A stretch of 64,000 bases of DNA from Berberis thunbergii (GCA_003290165.1 QNQO01001167.1:62001-126000); one strand, 5' to 3'. Numbered from the stretch's first letter, positions 43,262 to 54,855 are shown. Notes: generated from the letters alone by a model not told the origin. Numbers and translations: made by a program.

Positions 43262-46200
43262 CTAGCTTCCTAACCACTCTTCTTTTTCTTGAGGATTTAG
43301 AGATAAGAAAATGCGGATCAAAGTTGGTTTCTCCTCAAACAAGTCTACAGCATCTAAGACCTTCTTCCTTGAGATGTTCGGAACAACTCTTAAACTTGAA
43401 GTCAATCGATCCCAATCGTCTCCCTTCCACGAGTTAGCATCTTCCTTGTATACCTCCGCCAACAAATTAAGTTTGGAATTGAACTCTTCATCAAATGACA
43501 ATCCCTTACCCTCTTCATCAAATGACAATTCAAATGACAGTCCCTTACCCTTCTCAGAAGAGACGTGTTGACTCATGGATGAAGATCCAGAAGGGCGAGA
43601 TGCATGATCATTCGAATTCATGACATTGTCGTCATTAGTATTATCTGTTACATAACATAAACAAATCTTTAACATTATCTGTACATAATACAAAATTTTG
43701 TCAACAAGAAGTAAAAAATAAAAAACAAAAACGATCTAAATATCAGATGCAATTTTAGAAGTTTGGTAGATGTTTTGAAGTTCTCAAGAGAATGAACTAA
43801 ATCAACAAGGAAACAAAGAAACTAACTTAACAACACATTTATGTCTCAAAAGAATGCGGGAGAGTCAAATTCCGGTGTGTATATATATATCATTTGATGC
43901 CCCATCAACCCTGCTTGCTTTGTGAAAAAAAAAACCCTAAAATTTAGGTCTGGAATACACGATAGCCACACATTTTGATAACTATGTTTCCCTCCCATAA
44001 AGTACATCCAAAAAAACTTGTATAAAAATTTTATATTTATGCAAACTACTACATGAAACGTTAGACATGGAGCCTAATGCAAGGGCAGACATGGAACTTA
44101 ATGCAAGGGCATATACACGCCAACAGTTACTGATCTATTTCTTTTGATTGAAAGAAGCAAAAACAATCTAGTTCTGAACATCCATAATATACACCCATAG
44201 ATAACATAGATACTTCTCAATGCAGAAGAAACACAAGCACCGACTCGATGAAACAAACCAAGAAATTGAAGGGCATAGGCCTAGTAACCCTCACATCTGA
44301 ACAACACACCAATCACATAGAGTTCAAACCAATATTGGCACAAACTTTGAATCATATTATTATAACTCAGCTAAATCATGACAACAAACCCACAATTTCC
44401 GCTCCCCCATTCTATTAAGTAAATGCCATTGAAACTTAACCCTAAAATTTATGATTTCAACATGAATCAAGACAAACAAAAGTATTGTTTTGATCCCAAA
44501 CGTAAAATTACAATAACAAAACTAATTATGACTACAATCCATTGCCTTAAAGTTCAGAATTTTACATAATTGTAACAATAAAAATAAATAAATAAAAAGT
44601 AGCAATTTGAACCAGTACCCAAATTCAATCTCCACATACACCCATTGAAAGATTTTGAAACAATTAAACTGAATATACCGCAAAGGCATTCTTAAGAATG
44701 TTAATGTTGACTGATTTGAATGTACCCACATCTGACCTTCCCTAAAGATTTGCAAAGAAAAAAAATTCCCATTTTCGTTGAAATAATAAGGAAATCGCTA
44801 TATAAATACATAAATAAAACTTACCATTGTCATCACTAGCATCATTTGAATCCATCACATTGTCATCACTAGCATCATCTGTTATATAACATAAAAAATC
44901 TTTAGCATTATTTGTACATAACACAATTTTGTCAACAAGAAGTAAAAATCAAACAACAAAGACGATCTAAAGTACATCCAAAAAAACTTACATAAAAAAT
45001 TTATATTTATGCAAATTACTACATGAAACGTTAGACATGGAGCCTAATGCAAGGGCAGACATGGAACCTGATGCAAGGGCATATACATGTCAACGGTTAC
45101 TGATCTATTTCTTTTGATTGAAAGAAGCATAAACAATCTAGTTCTGAACATCCATAATATACACCCATAGATAACATAGTTACTTCTCAATGCAGAAAAA
45201 CACAAGCATTGACTCGATGAAACAAACCAAGAAATTGAAGGGCACAGGCCTAGTAACCCTCACATCTGAACAAAACACCAATCACACAGAGTTCAAACCA
45301 ATATTGACACAAACTTTGAATCATATTATCATAACTCAGCTAAATCATGACAACAAACCCACAATTTCCGCTCCCTCGTTCTATTAGGTAAATGACATTG
45401 AAACTTAACCCTAAAATTTATGGTTTCAACATGAATCAGGACCAACAAAAGTACCATTTCGATCCCAAATGCTAAAATTACAATAAAAAAAACTAATTAT
45501 AACTACAATCCATTGCCTTAAAAGTTCAGAATTTTACATAATTGTAACAATAAAAATATTTTTTTTTTTAAAACCCAAATTCAATCTCCACATACACCCA
45601 TTGCAAGAATTTGAAACAATTAAACTGAATATATTGCAAAGGCATTCTTAAGAATGTTAATTATGACCGATTTGAATGTACCCACATCTGACCATCCCTA
45701 AAGATTTGCAAAGAAAAAAAAAATTCCCACTTTCATTGAAATAATAAGGAATTCACTATATAAATAATAAATAAAACTTACCAATTTTGATGGCAGGAGA
45801 TGATCTCTTCCGCGGACTGCTGCTTCCATCCGCCCATTCGATTTGCCGATTCCCTAATAAACGAAATATCGACCGTATAGTAGGACAAGCATTACAGTCA
45901 TACATATCATCAATTCGCTCTTGATCTCCAGATTCCAATACTTTACTTTGAATCAATCTCATCTGATCAAGAATTACACCCTCTTCTTTAAGGCGTTCAG
46001 CCAAAAACCAGAATCTTTGCCGATCGTGGTTAAGTTCAACTCCAAATAAATCCTCTATCTTCTTCTTCAAATCATTGAGTGTGTCAGATTCTCCTATAGT
46101 TTCTATTGTCCATGTCCGCCCTCGACTTTTGTCTTCCAAAAAGACCTGGACTGTATCTCCTCTCAGTTGAAAAGCCATGTTGAGTGTGGAACCGTCTTGG

Positions 46201-46397
46201 ATGTTGTAGTAGCTTAATGTTTTTCCTTCTTCTAGTATTGTTCCTTGGAAAACCAGATCCAATTCATCCATAGGAAGTTCTTTTCCTTCTTCTCTGCTTT
46301 TTATAACCTTTTTTACATTTTCAATCGTGCTGCTGGAGTTGTCAATTTCCAGAGTAATCGACTGCTTTGCAGCTGCAATATGCACAATGATCCGCAT
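43262..46397 (-). CDS. Two-domain ubiquitin-like protein, gene A
   Basis: Exons: 45782-46397, 44825-44878, 43262-43644, joined in frame to 1053 nt (350 residues). UBL1 (residues 1-77: MRIIVHIAAAKQSITLEID, LSYYNIQDGSTLNMAFQLRG) aligns with ubiquitin along its length. UBL2 (about 80-182: WTIETIGESDTLNDLKKKIE, PTIRSIFRLLG) has an insertion before its last strand and lacks the ubiquitin Gly-Gly. The C-terminal module (DWDRLTSSLRVVPNISRKK, LFEEKPTLIRIFLSLNP) is unknown to me. Exon 1 has a GTAAGT donor. The frame ends early (EEWLGS) by a small deletion relative to B and C. An extra SFDEEGKG repeat is present. I chose the ATG at 46397 because it aligns with gene C. Upstream an ATG at 46433 is in frame but lies in joined intron DNA. 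The promoter appears lost, so expression is doubtful. Confidence 0.72.
43970..45730 (-). repeat. Intragenic tandem duplication in gene A
   Basis: Bases 43980-44770 and 44950-45730 match throughout: gtacatccaaaaaaactt, atggagcctaatgcaagggc, tgatctatttcttttgattg, the tcaatctccacatacaccc stretch and tacccacatctgacc. The mini-exon 44825-44878 lies between them. Genes B, C and D have this intron sequence once. Confidence 0.85.
44825..44878 (-). other. Extra 54-bp exon of gene A
   Basis: The exon lies between a ttatataacag acceptor and a GTAAGT donor. Its first part repeats the start of the 3' exon (DDASDDNVMDSND). It then ends ASDDNG at a donor whose flank copies that of exon 1. Both borders are phase 1 and the length is 18 codons, so including or skipping it keeps the frame. 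Confidence 0.6.
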
Positions 46398-46427
46398 GGT
46401 TTCAATACCTCCCTTCCCTTTGCTCCT

Positions 46428-47041
46428 CCACATACACCCATTGCAAGATTTTGAAACAATCCCATTGCAGAAAACAAATAGAGATGAAATTACTTGCGTG
46501 TTTGCAAGGGGGGCCCAACATCCAACACTCCTTGACTTGCATCCCGTTTTAACATATTTGACTATACAACATTGATAATCAAGAAATATAGTTAATTGCC
46601 AAGAAACAGGTTTTGAAGACTGGAAAAGAAGATGACTCGCTGAAACATGGAAATGCTTTGTAATTTAAAATCATTGTGTCTTAAACCAGCCAACTTTCTT
46701 GAACTGTCCCTTATGCTAAAGTGACTTCATTATGATAATCCATATTGCCTCTCTCTCTCTCTCTCTCTACCCTGTCCTAAAGCTTGACATATGATTAAGC
46801 TTCTTCAAACTCATTATAAACAAGCCACATAATGAGGGTGTAGTTTGAGAACAGGCAAGTGCATTATGCATAGTTTGTAAATGATAGAACTGGGATGAGC
46901 CCCCAGCTAGTAGATACAAACCAACACATTTTTCTATCTACATCATTGATTAGTTCAATACTAATGTAGGAGAGAACTCAACTTATCCCAAGTTGTGAAC
47001 TTCAGCCTCCTACAAGCATACCACCTTTACAGATTGATAAT
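46428..47041 (-). repeat. Orphan UBL intron fragment upstream of gene A
   Basis: This matches the inner part of gene C's intron (about 55915-56530), including the ctctct run and the gggatgagcccccagctagt stretch. It has no exon at either end. On its left it joins gene A's leader exactly after tttgctcct, and on its right it joins spacer DNA. It is what remains of a deleted UBL unit. Confidence 0.8.
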
Positions 47042-48254
47042 GTCAATTTAGTATAGTCAATTTACAAAAATGTTACTATTTAGATGGTTAAGGGAAAATG
47101 CATTCCACTTAAGAAGTCCTCTTGCAGGCAACCATATCATTGATAACTACTATTGATACACACATTGAGCCAACGAAGCACAATGATCAACAAATCAATT
47201 ACACCTCCTAAGGTTGTCTAGAGCAATAGTTGTGTTGTAGTTATTATCACATTGAAGTTCGAAGGTGCGAGTCTGAGTCAAACTTTGTTGAAATTAGGAA
47301 GTTTATTTGATGATGGAGGATTGACTTTTAAGTGCCTATAAAGCCCTTTTTTTTAGGCTCACTTCCACCACATCGCCCTTCTTCAACTCCATTCACATTG
47401 TTTTGCTCCTCCTTTTTCGTTTTTTGCTCCTTCTAATTGCTTACTCGGTTCACACAAAGAGATACACACAAGAAAAAAAAAAACTAGAATTGGGAGAGAA
47501 GGAGATATTGATGAATGAAGAAAACAAATTTCTTAGGTTATTTTGCAACACCAAGTAATGGCTCTACTCCGCTGCGTTGGGTAATATATACATCGACTTA
47601 AATCACTTCCTAATTAGGAAGCTTGCTAAAACACTCACTTTGATCCAATGGGATGGGTTTGGGGAGAGTGGTGTTTTGCAAAGTAGTTGAAGAAGGAAGA
47701 AATGGAGAAGATGGGTAGATTTTTTTTTTCAACCATATAGTTACTTCAAGATTATTATTAGGCATTTAGATGGTTTTTTATGTGAATTTTAGATGCACTC
47801 ATGCGGTATTTTATTCAATAACATAAGATTAACCAGTCCATGTGGTTGACCTAACAAATCTATTAGAAAATAAGAGTTAGACTAAATTAAAATTTTAGAT
47901 TAGGGTCAAACTCTATTAAGTATAAACTAACGAGGACCAACTAAAAAACCCTTTTTTAATGATGAATTTACTTGAGGCCTAAGTTGTTATTATATCAAAT
48001 AAATGGAACATACGTAATAAAAAAAATATAGATACGTATAGCCTATATATTAACCATCAAAACTAAAACACAAAAAATCATAAAACATATGAACAAAAAA
48101 AAGATTATCCAAAGATATTACTTACTCATTACAATGCCATGTAGAATATCTACTACACTGTCTACACATTTAACATTGAGTTTTTGTGACTAATGCAAAT
48201 CACCCAAAAACATACACAAATCATATACTTTGTAATTAAGTTTAATGAAATCTC
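47042..48254. repeat. Array spacer copy 3, shortened
   Basis: The spacer keeps the right-hand two thirds of the spacers at 3746-5830 and 52619-54855. It lacks the hairpin element at 4173-4276 and most of the palindromic MITE. It then leads into the 3' flank of gene B. No gene is seen. Confidence 0.75.
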
Positions 48255-51200
48255 TTAATAACCAAGCTTCCTCACTAACCACGCTTCTTTTTCTTGAGGG
48301 TTTAGAGATGAGAAAATACAGATCAAAGTTGGTTTCCTCTCAAACAAGTCTACAGCATCTAAGAACTTCGTCATTGAGATGTTCGGAACAACTCTTAAAC
48401 TTGAAGTCAATCGATCCCTATCGTCTCCTTTCAACGAGTTAGCAACCTCCTTGTCTACCTCCGCCAACAAATTGAGTTTGGAATTGAACTCTTCCTCAAA
48501 TGACAATCTCTTACCCTTCTCAGAAGAGACGTGTTGATTCATGGTTGAAGATCCAGAAGAGCGAGATGCATGATCATTCAAATCCATCATTTTGTCATCA
48601 CTAGCATCATCTGTTACATAACATAAACAAATCTTTAGCAATATTTGTACATAACACAAAATTTTGTCAACAAAAAATTAAAATCAAACAACAAAGACGA
48701 TCGAAATATCAGATGCAATTTTAGAAGCTGAATTTCTCAATAGAATGAAATAAATCAACAAGGAAACAAGAAACTAACTTAACATCACATATATGTCTCA
48801 AAAGAACGTGGGAGAGTCAGATTCTGATATATATATATGTGTCTCAAAAGATCGCTTAGAATTAGGGGTGGGCATCCCATCCCGCGATCCTGTTCCCGTC
48901 CTGTCCCGTCCCGAACTAATTAATTAATATTAATTATTAATATGTTTACTTAATTATTTATTTTAGAATTGTGGATGCCCATACAAATATAATGAAAATT
49001 TAAAATAAATTGTGGATGTCAAATTTGTATACTGAAATATACAAATAAGCGTGATTTGTTTGATCAAATTTGTTTAAAGAAATTTTCACCTTGTTCCTTT
49101 TGTTTTGTAGGAGCCCTTACAGTGATCAAGAAGCAGAACAACTGGGGGGGGATGCTTATGTTAATTTTGGACAATGGTTTGATTCAACTGTTTTCCACTC
49201 CTTGGAACGGGGTAATTAGTGAAAGAAATGTTTATAATCTCAATACTTAATTGCTATTTTAAAATTTTGTTTTAATTCATTCTGTTTTAAACTTCTATGG
49301 TGCAGTTTCTATGGGGTCTTGGTCTTCCAGCTGACGAAGCAGAGTTCTCTGATGTGTATGGTCTGGATGATGAACTCTTGGAATGGTCCCAAAGCCTGTA
49401 CTCGGTGTTCTGCTCCTCTTCCCTATCACTCTAGAGGTTGAAATCTTTAGTCTGGCCTTTCCCCCCTCTGAATGTCTTTGTTTGAGTAGTCTGATGGTTC
49501 TAGTTCTGAATTGTGTTTTAACTTGTTGCAGACTGAGGCAGAGAGAATATTGGAGAAGGAGAGTGTCAAGAAGCTATTGATATGTTCAAAATTTTGAAAA
49601 ATGTTGTCCTATATATATGCATATATTTTGATCCATGAACATGCTAAGAGTAAGATATGTTCGAGTGTGAGGGGGGTGAAACATGGATACATGCAAAATG
49701 GAAGAAAAAGTTATATACGTTTATTACAAAGAAATATGTTCAAAATGTATTCTCCAGATTAGCACGCTGATCCCGTCCCATCCCTTCCCGTCCCGAACCT
49801 GTTTGGGATGGGACGAGGTCGGGATGAGGTTTTCCCATCCCGTCCCGTCCCGATCCCGTATGAACGGGATGGGATCGGGATGGGTATATCTCGTCCCATC
49901 CCGTCCCGTGCCCACCCCTACTCAGAATGACAACTAGAAGATCAGAGATCATAGATCCCAACAACAGGAAAATCGTGAGTAGCTAAAATATCTTCTTTAA
50001 TGTTTTGTTTATATTGTTGTATTGAGAAGGAGGAGGTTTGGTTGTAATGTTGGGCTTACAACTTATCTTGGGGCGTGTTTGGTTGCGTGGAATCATATGT
50101 CATGAGTATTCAAGAGGATACCCCTACTATTTGATTTTGTGATCACTTCACATCTACTATTTGATTTTGTGATAAATGGTGGGAATGAAAGTCCCATGAA
50201 CATGGAAGTTACACTCCTTGGTCCCCCAAAAATCAAGACTGAATTTCTTGATTATTGATTATTTCAGTTGCAGAACAACAAAATCAATGAAAACTGAATA
50301 TATACCCCAACCGAATTCTTAAGAATATTCATGTAGACGAATTTGAATGTACCTACATCTGAGCTTCCCTTAAGAATATTAATTATATGAATAAGTTTAG
50401 CCAGTCTTGTTTGGTAGCATTTTTTGGTGTTTTTACATTTTTTACCCATTTCTCTTTAAAACACAACCACAAACACTATCTATATAAGGGGTAGAAGTGT
50501 GAAAAAAAAAAAAAAAAAACTAGCAAACAAGACTAACTAGAATTGTTGTAATTATATTTATACATAGAATGAATTGTGTTTTGATCTCTAGATTCCAATA
50601 GTTTACTTTGAATCAATCTCATCTGATCAAGAATTACACCCTCTTCAAGATGTTCACTGATAAACACCAGTCTTTGCTGATTGGGTGAAATTCAAGTTAG
50701 ATCCTTTGTCTTCTTATTCAAATCAAATCATCGAGTGTGTCAGATCTTCCTATTTCCATTGGGTATGTCTCCCCTCCCCCAATTCTAGAGAGCCATGCAG
50801 GCCTGGTGCGTCAGGCCTAGCTCTCTACATACCATTCAACATTCTTGAGATGCGCATAATTCCGTATCTTGAAAATGTGAAATGGTAGAGAGCTAGGCCT
50901 GGCGCAGCTCTATCGCACCATGTCTGGCTCCCTAGACTTGTTCGTCTCCTCTCTTAGGTATTGGGAGCACTTTTAGGCGGCGAGGAAATGGACGAGGAGG
51001 AGGGGTGTTACCACTCACCCCTACCATTAAGAATTTCCGTAGGTATTGGAAAATGACCTGGACTTTTTTCTGCTCTCAATTTAATTTCAGTTGAAGAATA
51101 ATAAAATCAATGGAATTAAATTGAATATACCGCAAAGGCATTCTTAAGAATGTTAATGTTGACCGATTTGAATGTACCCACATCTGACCTACCCTAAAGA

Positions 51201-51898
51201 TTTGCAAAAAAAAAAAAAAAAAAATTCCCACTTTCTTTGAAATAATAAGGAATTCACTATATAAATAATAAATAAAATTTACCAATTTTGATGGCAGGAG
51301 ATGATCTCTTCCGCGGACTGCTGCTTCCATCCTCCCATTCGATTTGCCGATTCCCTAATAAACGAAATATCGACCGTATAGTAGGACGAGCATTACAGTC
51401 ATACATATCATCAATTCTCTCTTGATCTCCAGATTCCAATACTTTACTTTGAATCAATCTCATCTGATCAAGAATTACACCCTCTTCTTTAAGGCGTTCA
51501 CCAAAAAACCAGAATCTTTGCCGATCGTGGTTAAGTTCAACTCCAAATAAATCTTCTATCTTCTTCTTCAAATCATCGAGTGTGTCAGATTCTCCTATAG
51601 TTTCTATTGTCCATGTCCGCCCTCGACTTCTGTCTTCCAAAAAGACCTGGACTGTTTCTCCTCTAAGTTGAAAAGCCATGTTGAGTGTGGAACCGTCTTG
51701 GATGTTGTAGTAGCTTAATGTTTTTCCTTCTTCTAGTATTGTTCCTTGGAAAACCAGATCCAATTCATCCATAGGAAGTTCTTTTCCTTCTTCTCTGTTT
51801 TTTATAACCTTTTTTACATTTTCAATCGTGCTGCTGGAGTTGTCAATTTCCAGAGTAATCGACTGTTTTGCAGCTGCACTAACCACATTGATCAACAT
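48255..51898 (-). CDS. Two-domain ubiquitin-like protein, gene B
   Basis: Exons 51283-51898 and 48255-48610 join in frame (972 nt, 323 residues). UBL1 (1-77) starts MLINVVSAAAKQSITLEID and ends FQLRG. UBL2 (about 80-182) has WTIETIGESDTLDDLKKKIE and ends FRLLG, so no Gly-Gly tail. A basic linker (SSSPRKRSSPAIKIG) follows, then the acidic/Ser stretch (NDHASRSSGSSTMNQHVSS) and the unknown C-terminal module ending AWLVRKLGY. The donor is GTAAAT, weaker than in gene A, and the acceptor is ttatgtaacag. The intron (2.67 kb) holds a hAT-like element with a UCH gene fragment, a UBL2 scrap and a hairpin MITE. It is intact as read. Role unknown: possibly binding ubiquitin-pathway partners through the UBL folds. 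Confidence 0.82.
49089..49199 (+). pseudogene. Captured exon-like fragment, family not recognised
   Basis: After a ccttttgttttgtag acceptor-like end, the plus strand reads SPYSDQEAEQLGGDAYVNFG then QWFDSTVFHSLERG in one frame before a GGGGTAATT donor-like site. Composition is protein-like. I cannot tell whether it belongs to the same donor gene as the UCH piece downstream. Confidence 0.35.
49306..49585 (+). pseudogene. Captured UCH-type deubiquitinase (UCH-L3-like) gene fragment
   Basis: After a ggtgcag acceptor, 49306 onward reads FLWGLGLPADEAEFSDVYGL then DDELLE. One base is missing near 49382, and the adjacent frame continues VPKPVLGVLLLFPITLE. A second exon after ttgttgcag (49532) reads TEAERILEKESVKKLL. 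This is the N-terminal segment of plant UCH-L3-like ubiquitin C-terminal hydrolases (W-G-L-G, DVYGLD, VPKPVLAVLLLFP). The catalytic Cys, His and Asp regions are absent. With the frameshift it is non-functional as an enzyme. It is in the opposite orientation to gene B. Confidence 0.85.
50583..50770 (-). pseudogene. UBL2 scrap inside gene B's intron
   Basis: The minus strand has the UBL2 core order with damage: atgg...gaatctgacacactcgatga, then a LxxISPNQQRLVFISEHLEEG-like stretch, then gattgatt...agtaaact. The ubiquitin-like NQQRLVF resembles gene C (DEQRLIF) more than B. It is a relic of another unit caught inside the intron. A copy lies at 62680-62850 in gene D. Confidence 0.75.
50784..50935. 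mobile_element. 152-bp hairpin MITE in gene B intron
   Basis: The left arm tctagagagcc...aggcctagctctctac pairs with the right arm gtagagagctaggcct...ggctccctaga; the centre also pairs (gagatgcgcataattccg around a tcttgaaaatg loop). The same element is at 62862-63000 in gene D, so it predates the B/D duplication. Confidence 0.75.
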
Positions 51899-52294
51899 TG
51901 TTTCAATACTTCCCTTCCTTTTCCTTTTCTCCTCTTCCCTGTAAGTTGAAAATGATAGACCTATCTTACACTATGAAGCTTTACCATTGACCAATATATA
52001 AAATATTTTTTATCTTTAAATTGGAGTTGATGAAGATTTTTGCAAAATGTGATTTGATTATCTCAATACAAATTTTTCGAAACTCGCCAAACACATTATG
52101 ACAACCACTTTGATTTTATTAAGGGGTGGTCCCTTATATTAAGTTAGCTAAATTTTATTTAGAAAGGGAAAGGGTTATGTGGTGCAGTTCTCTTGTGAGC
52201 ACTTGACAACCTCATATCCTGCACGTCGCCTTGCAACTAAATTACTATGCTGTTAGCAGAGATTTGGTCAATAAATTGATTTTCAAAATACATG
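51899..52294 (-). promoter_or_regulatory. Putative promoter and leader of gene B
   Basis: The stretch is homologous to 59340-59760 and, near the gene, to 57328-57420 and 11740-11900. On the minus strand a TATA-like attttatatattgg (about 51988-52001) lies roughly 90-100 bp before the ATG, and a purine-rich leader precedes it. Conservation across units is the main support; no expression data. Confidence 0.45.
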
Positions 52295-52609
52295 GTCGAG
52301 GGAAGGAGCGAGAAAAAGGGGGCTAGGGATGGGTGTTTCCCTCGAAATGCGCATTGATGTTTGTCTCGAGGAGGATAGGTGGTTATACCCATCCCTTGCT
52401 CCCTTTCCTTGGCTCCGCTCCCTTTCCTAGTTCCTTCCCTCGACCCTAGAAGGACTCAATCACCTACTGCAGAAATTCTAAATGGCGAGGAAACCAGCGA
52501 GGGGGAGGGTGTGACCATTCATCCCCTCGAGATGCTCAACAGTAAAAATTTCGAGGGGGTGAGTGTTACACCCCTCCCCTTCGCTGATTTCCTCGCCCCT
52601 TTCCTCGAC
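52295..52609. mobile_element. Pair of GC-rich hairpin MITEs
   Basis: It has the same two-hairpin arrangement as 12781-13063, with the same gap phrase (aggactcaatcacctact). It is therefore shared ancestry of the two array units, not a new insertion. Confidence 0.7.
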
Positions 52610-52956
52610 AATAAGAAAGATTCTCCTACTTTGATTTCATATTTTTCATCACTTGGCTAGACTTGAAAAGGCAACAATTAGTATCTTTTCATAATTTAGT
52701 TTATATGCTTGGTCTTTAAAATGTGTTAGATTGGACATCCTAGGTGAGCTTTTTTAAATAAATGTTATTTGGTCATGATCATCTGGTCTTGAAAGAGAAT
52801 ATAACTATACAAAAAATGCCAAAAAAATAGGTATCTAACTTTTGGTTTTGGTTTTTGTAGTAGATACAAAGTTTTATAAAAAATGTTAATTATTTATTCC
52901 TCGATTAGGTAATCTACATCATCATCTGTTTTCTTTTAATATAGAGTGATTCTTAA

Positions 52957-53120
52957 TGTCGAGGAAATGGGCGAGGAAAGCCACGTGGCGGGGTGGGAAT
53001 CATCCACCCCGCTCGGGATGCGTATTATCGTTTTTGGTGCACGCATTCCGAGCAGAGTGAACGGTCCCCACCCCGCCACGTGGCTTTCCTCGCCCATTTC
53101 CTCGCCTGTTTCCTCTGACA
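52957..53120. mobile_element. 164-bp near-perfect hairpin MITE
   Basis: The left arm tgtcgaggaaatgggcgagg then aaagccacgtggcggggtgg pairs with the right arm ccaccccgccacgtggcttt then cctcgcccatttcctcg. The loop is near gtttttggtgc. The other spacers read straight through this point (ttctttta then atatatgttgtatcaa), so it is a recent insertion here. Confidence 0.85.
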
Positions 53121-53215
53121 TTTAGAATTCCACTTTAATATATGTTGTATCAAACTTTTCTTGTTCCTTGCATATTTGTTTGTATTTTGAATGAATGAAC
53201 AAAGAGTGATGCTAC

Positions 53216-53319
53216 GGTGCACTGGTATCTTATCTGGTATTGTATCTGGTGGTATCAGGCACCGTAGATGTATCTCAAGATAAGAGTTAACACAACACCA
53301 GGCAAGGTACCAGTGCACC
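53216..53319. mobile_element. 104-bp hairpin MITE in spacer 4
   Basis: Ends ggtgcactggtatc and ggtaccagtgcacc; the array copy of 4173-4276 and 13511-13614. Confidence 0.75.
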
Positions 53320-53370
53320 TTAGAATTTTCCATAAACAAAAGCTCAAAGTCTGACTCGCCTTGCAATAAA

Positions 53371-53652
53371 TTGACATTTTTGTAATAATCTCCAAAATAA
53401 TATCACTTTTGAATTGTAACAGTTCACCAAACAATTGTATGCATTTTTACAAATAAAGTGATACAATACTTGTATCACCATAAAGAGTATGGTGCTACAA
53501 ATGATACTATTCACGGTGATCTAATTTATTGTATCACTTTTTTGTTACTTTTTTCATTTTTTTAACTGAATTTAGTTTTGACTTGAAATTATTTGGTGGA
53601 TTGTTACACCTGAAAAATGTTACTGTTTTAGTGGTTGTTACAAAAATGTCAA
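53371..53652. mobile_element. Palindromic MITE in spacer 4
   Basis: Arms and centre as in 4328-4612, with small deletions (tgtaact shortened near 53545). Confidence 0.7.
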
Positions 53653-54855
53653 TTTAGTATAGTGTTGCAGAGAGGAAGAGAGAGAGAGCAGTAGAAAAAC
53701 ATCATGAAGGGAAAATGCATTCCACTTAAGAAGTCTTCTTGTAAGCAACCGTATCATTGATAACTGCTATTGATACACAGATTGAGCAACGAAGCACATT
53801 GATCAACAAATCAATTACACAAGGTTGTCTGGAGCAACAGTTGTGTTGTAGTTATTATCACCATTGAAGTCGAATGTGCGAGTCTGAGTCAAACCTTGTT
53901 GAAATTAGGAAGTTTATTTGATGATGGAGGATTGACTTTTAAGTGCCTATAAGCCCCTTTTCTTTGAGGCTCACTTCCACCAAATCGCCCTTCTTCAACT
54001 CCATTCACATTGTTTTGCTCCTCCATTTTCTTTTTGTTGCTCCTCCTAATTGCTTAGTCGGTTCACACAGAGATGCACACAAGAAAAAGAATTAGAATTG
54101 GGAGAGAATGAGAGATTGATGAATGAAGAAAACAAATTTCTTAAGTTATTTCGCAACACCAAGTAATGGCTCTGCTCCGCTGCGTTGGGTAATATATACA
54201 TAGACTCAAATCACCTCCTAATTAGGAAGATTTCTAAAACACTCACTTCGATCCGATGGGATGGATTTGGGAGAGTGGTGTTTTGCAGAGTACTTGAATA
54301 AGGAAGAAATGGAGAAGATGGGTTGATTTTTTTTTCCAACCAAATAGTTACCTCGAGATTAGTATTAGACATTTAGATGGTTTTTATGTTAATTTTAGAT
54401 GCATTCATGCGGTATTTTATTCAATAAAATCAGATTAACTAGTAAATGTGGTTGATCTAACTAATCTCTTAGAAAATGAGAGTTAAATTCAATTAAAATT
54501 TTGGATAAGGGTCAAACTCTATTAAATATAAACAAATGAGTGCCAACTAAAAAACTTTTCTTTAATGATGAATTTGCTTGACGCCTAAGTTGTTATTATA
54601 TCAAATAAATCGAACATACGTTGTATAAAGAAAGTAGATACATATAGCCTATATATCAACCATCAAAACTAAAACACAAAAAATCATAAAACATATATAT
54701 GAACCAAAAAAAGATTATCCAAAGATATTACATACTTATTACAATGTCATGTAGAATATCTATTACACATTTAACATTGATCTTTTGTGACTAATGCAAA
54801 TCACCCAAAAACATACACAAATCATATACTTTGTAATTAAGTTTATCGAAATCTC

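Larger units (their letters stand above)
48863..49920. mobile_element. hAT-like element carrying gene fragments (1058 bp)
   Basis: The ends TAGGGGTGGGCA and TGCCCACCCCTA are inverted. They are flanked by an 8-bp duplication, cttagaat (48855-48862) and ctcagaat (49921-49928), with one mismatch. The empty site is preserved in gene D's intron (atcgctcagaatgac near 62000). The sub-ends are rich in cccgtcccg/cgggacggg. The interior is GC-richer and contains exon-like pieces with intron borders, including part of a UCH deubiquitinase gene. There is no transposase, so it is a non-autonomous capture element. Confidence 0.85.
52619..54855. repeat. Array spacer copy 4, left of gene C
   Basis: It is colinear with 3746-5830 and 13063-14925 over its length. 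It carries one extra hairpin element (52957-53120) that the other spacers lack. No gene is seen. Confidence 0.82.

Noticed and set aside
49724..49964. Repetitive Asp/Gly/Trp-rich frames on both strands
   Set aside because: They come from the cccgtcccg repeats of the hAT-like element's end and are not coding.
52379..52660. 93-residue plus-strand open frame
   Set aside because: It is entirely within the paired hairpin MITEs.
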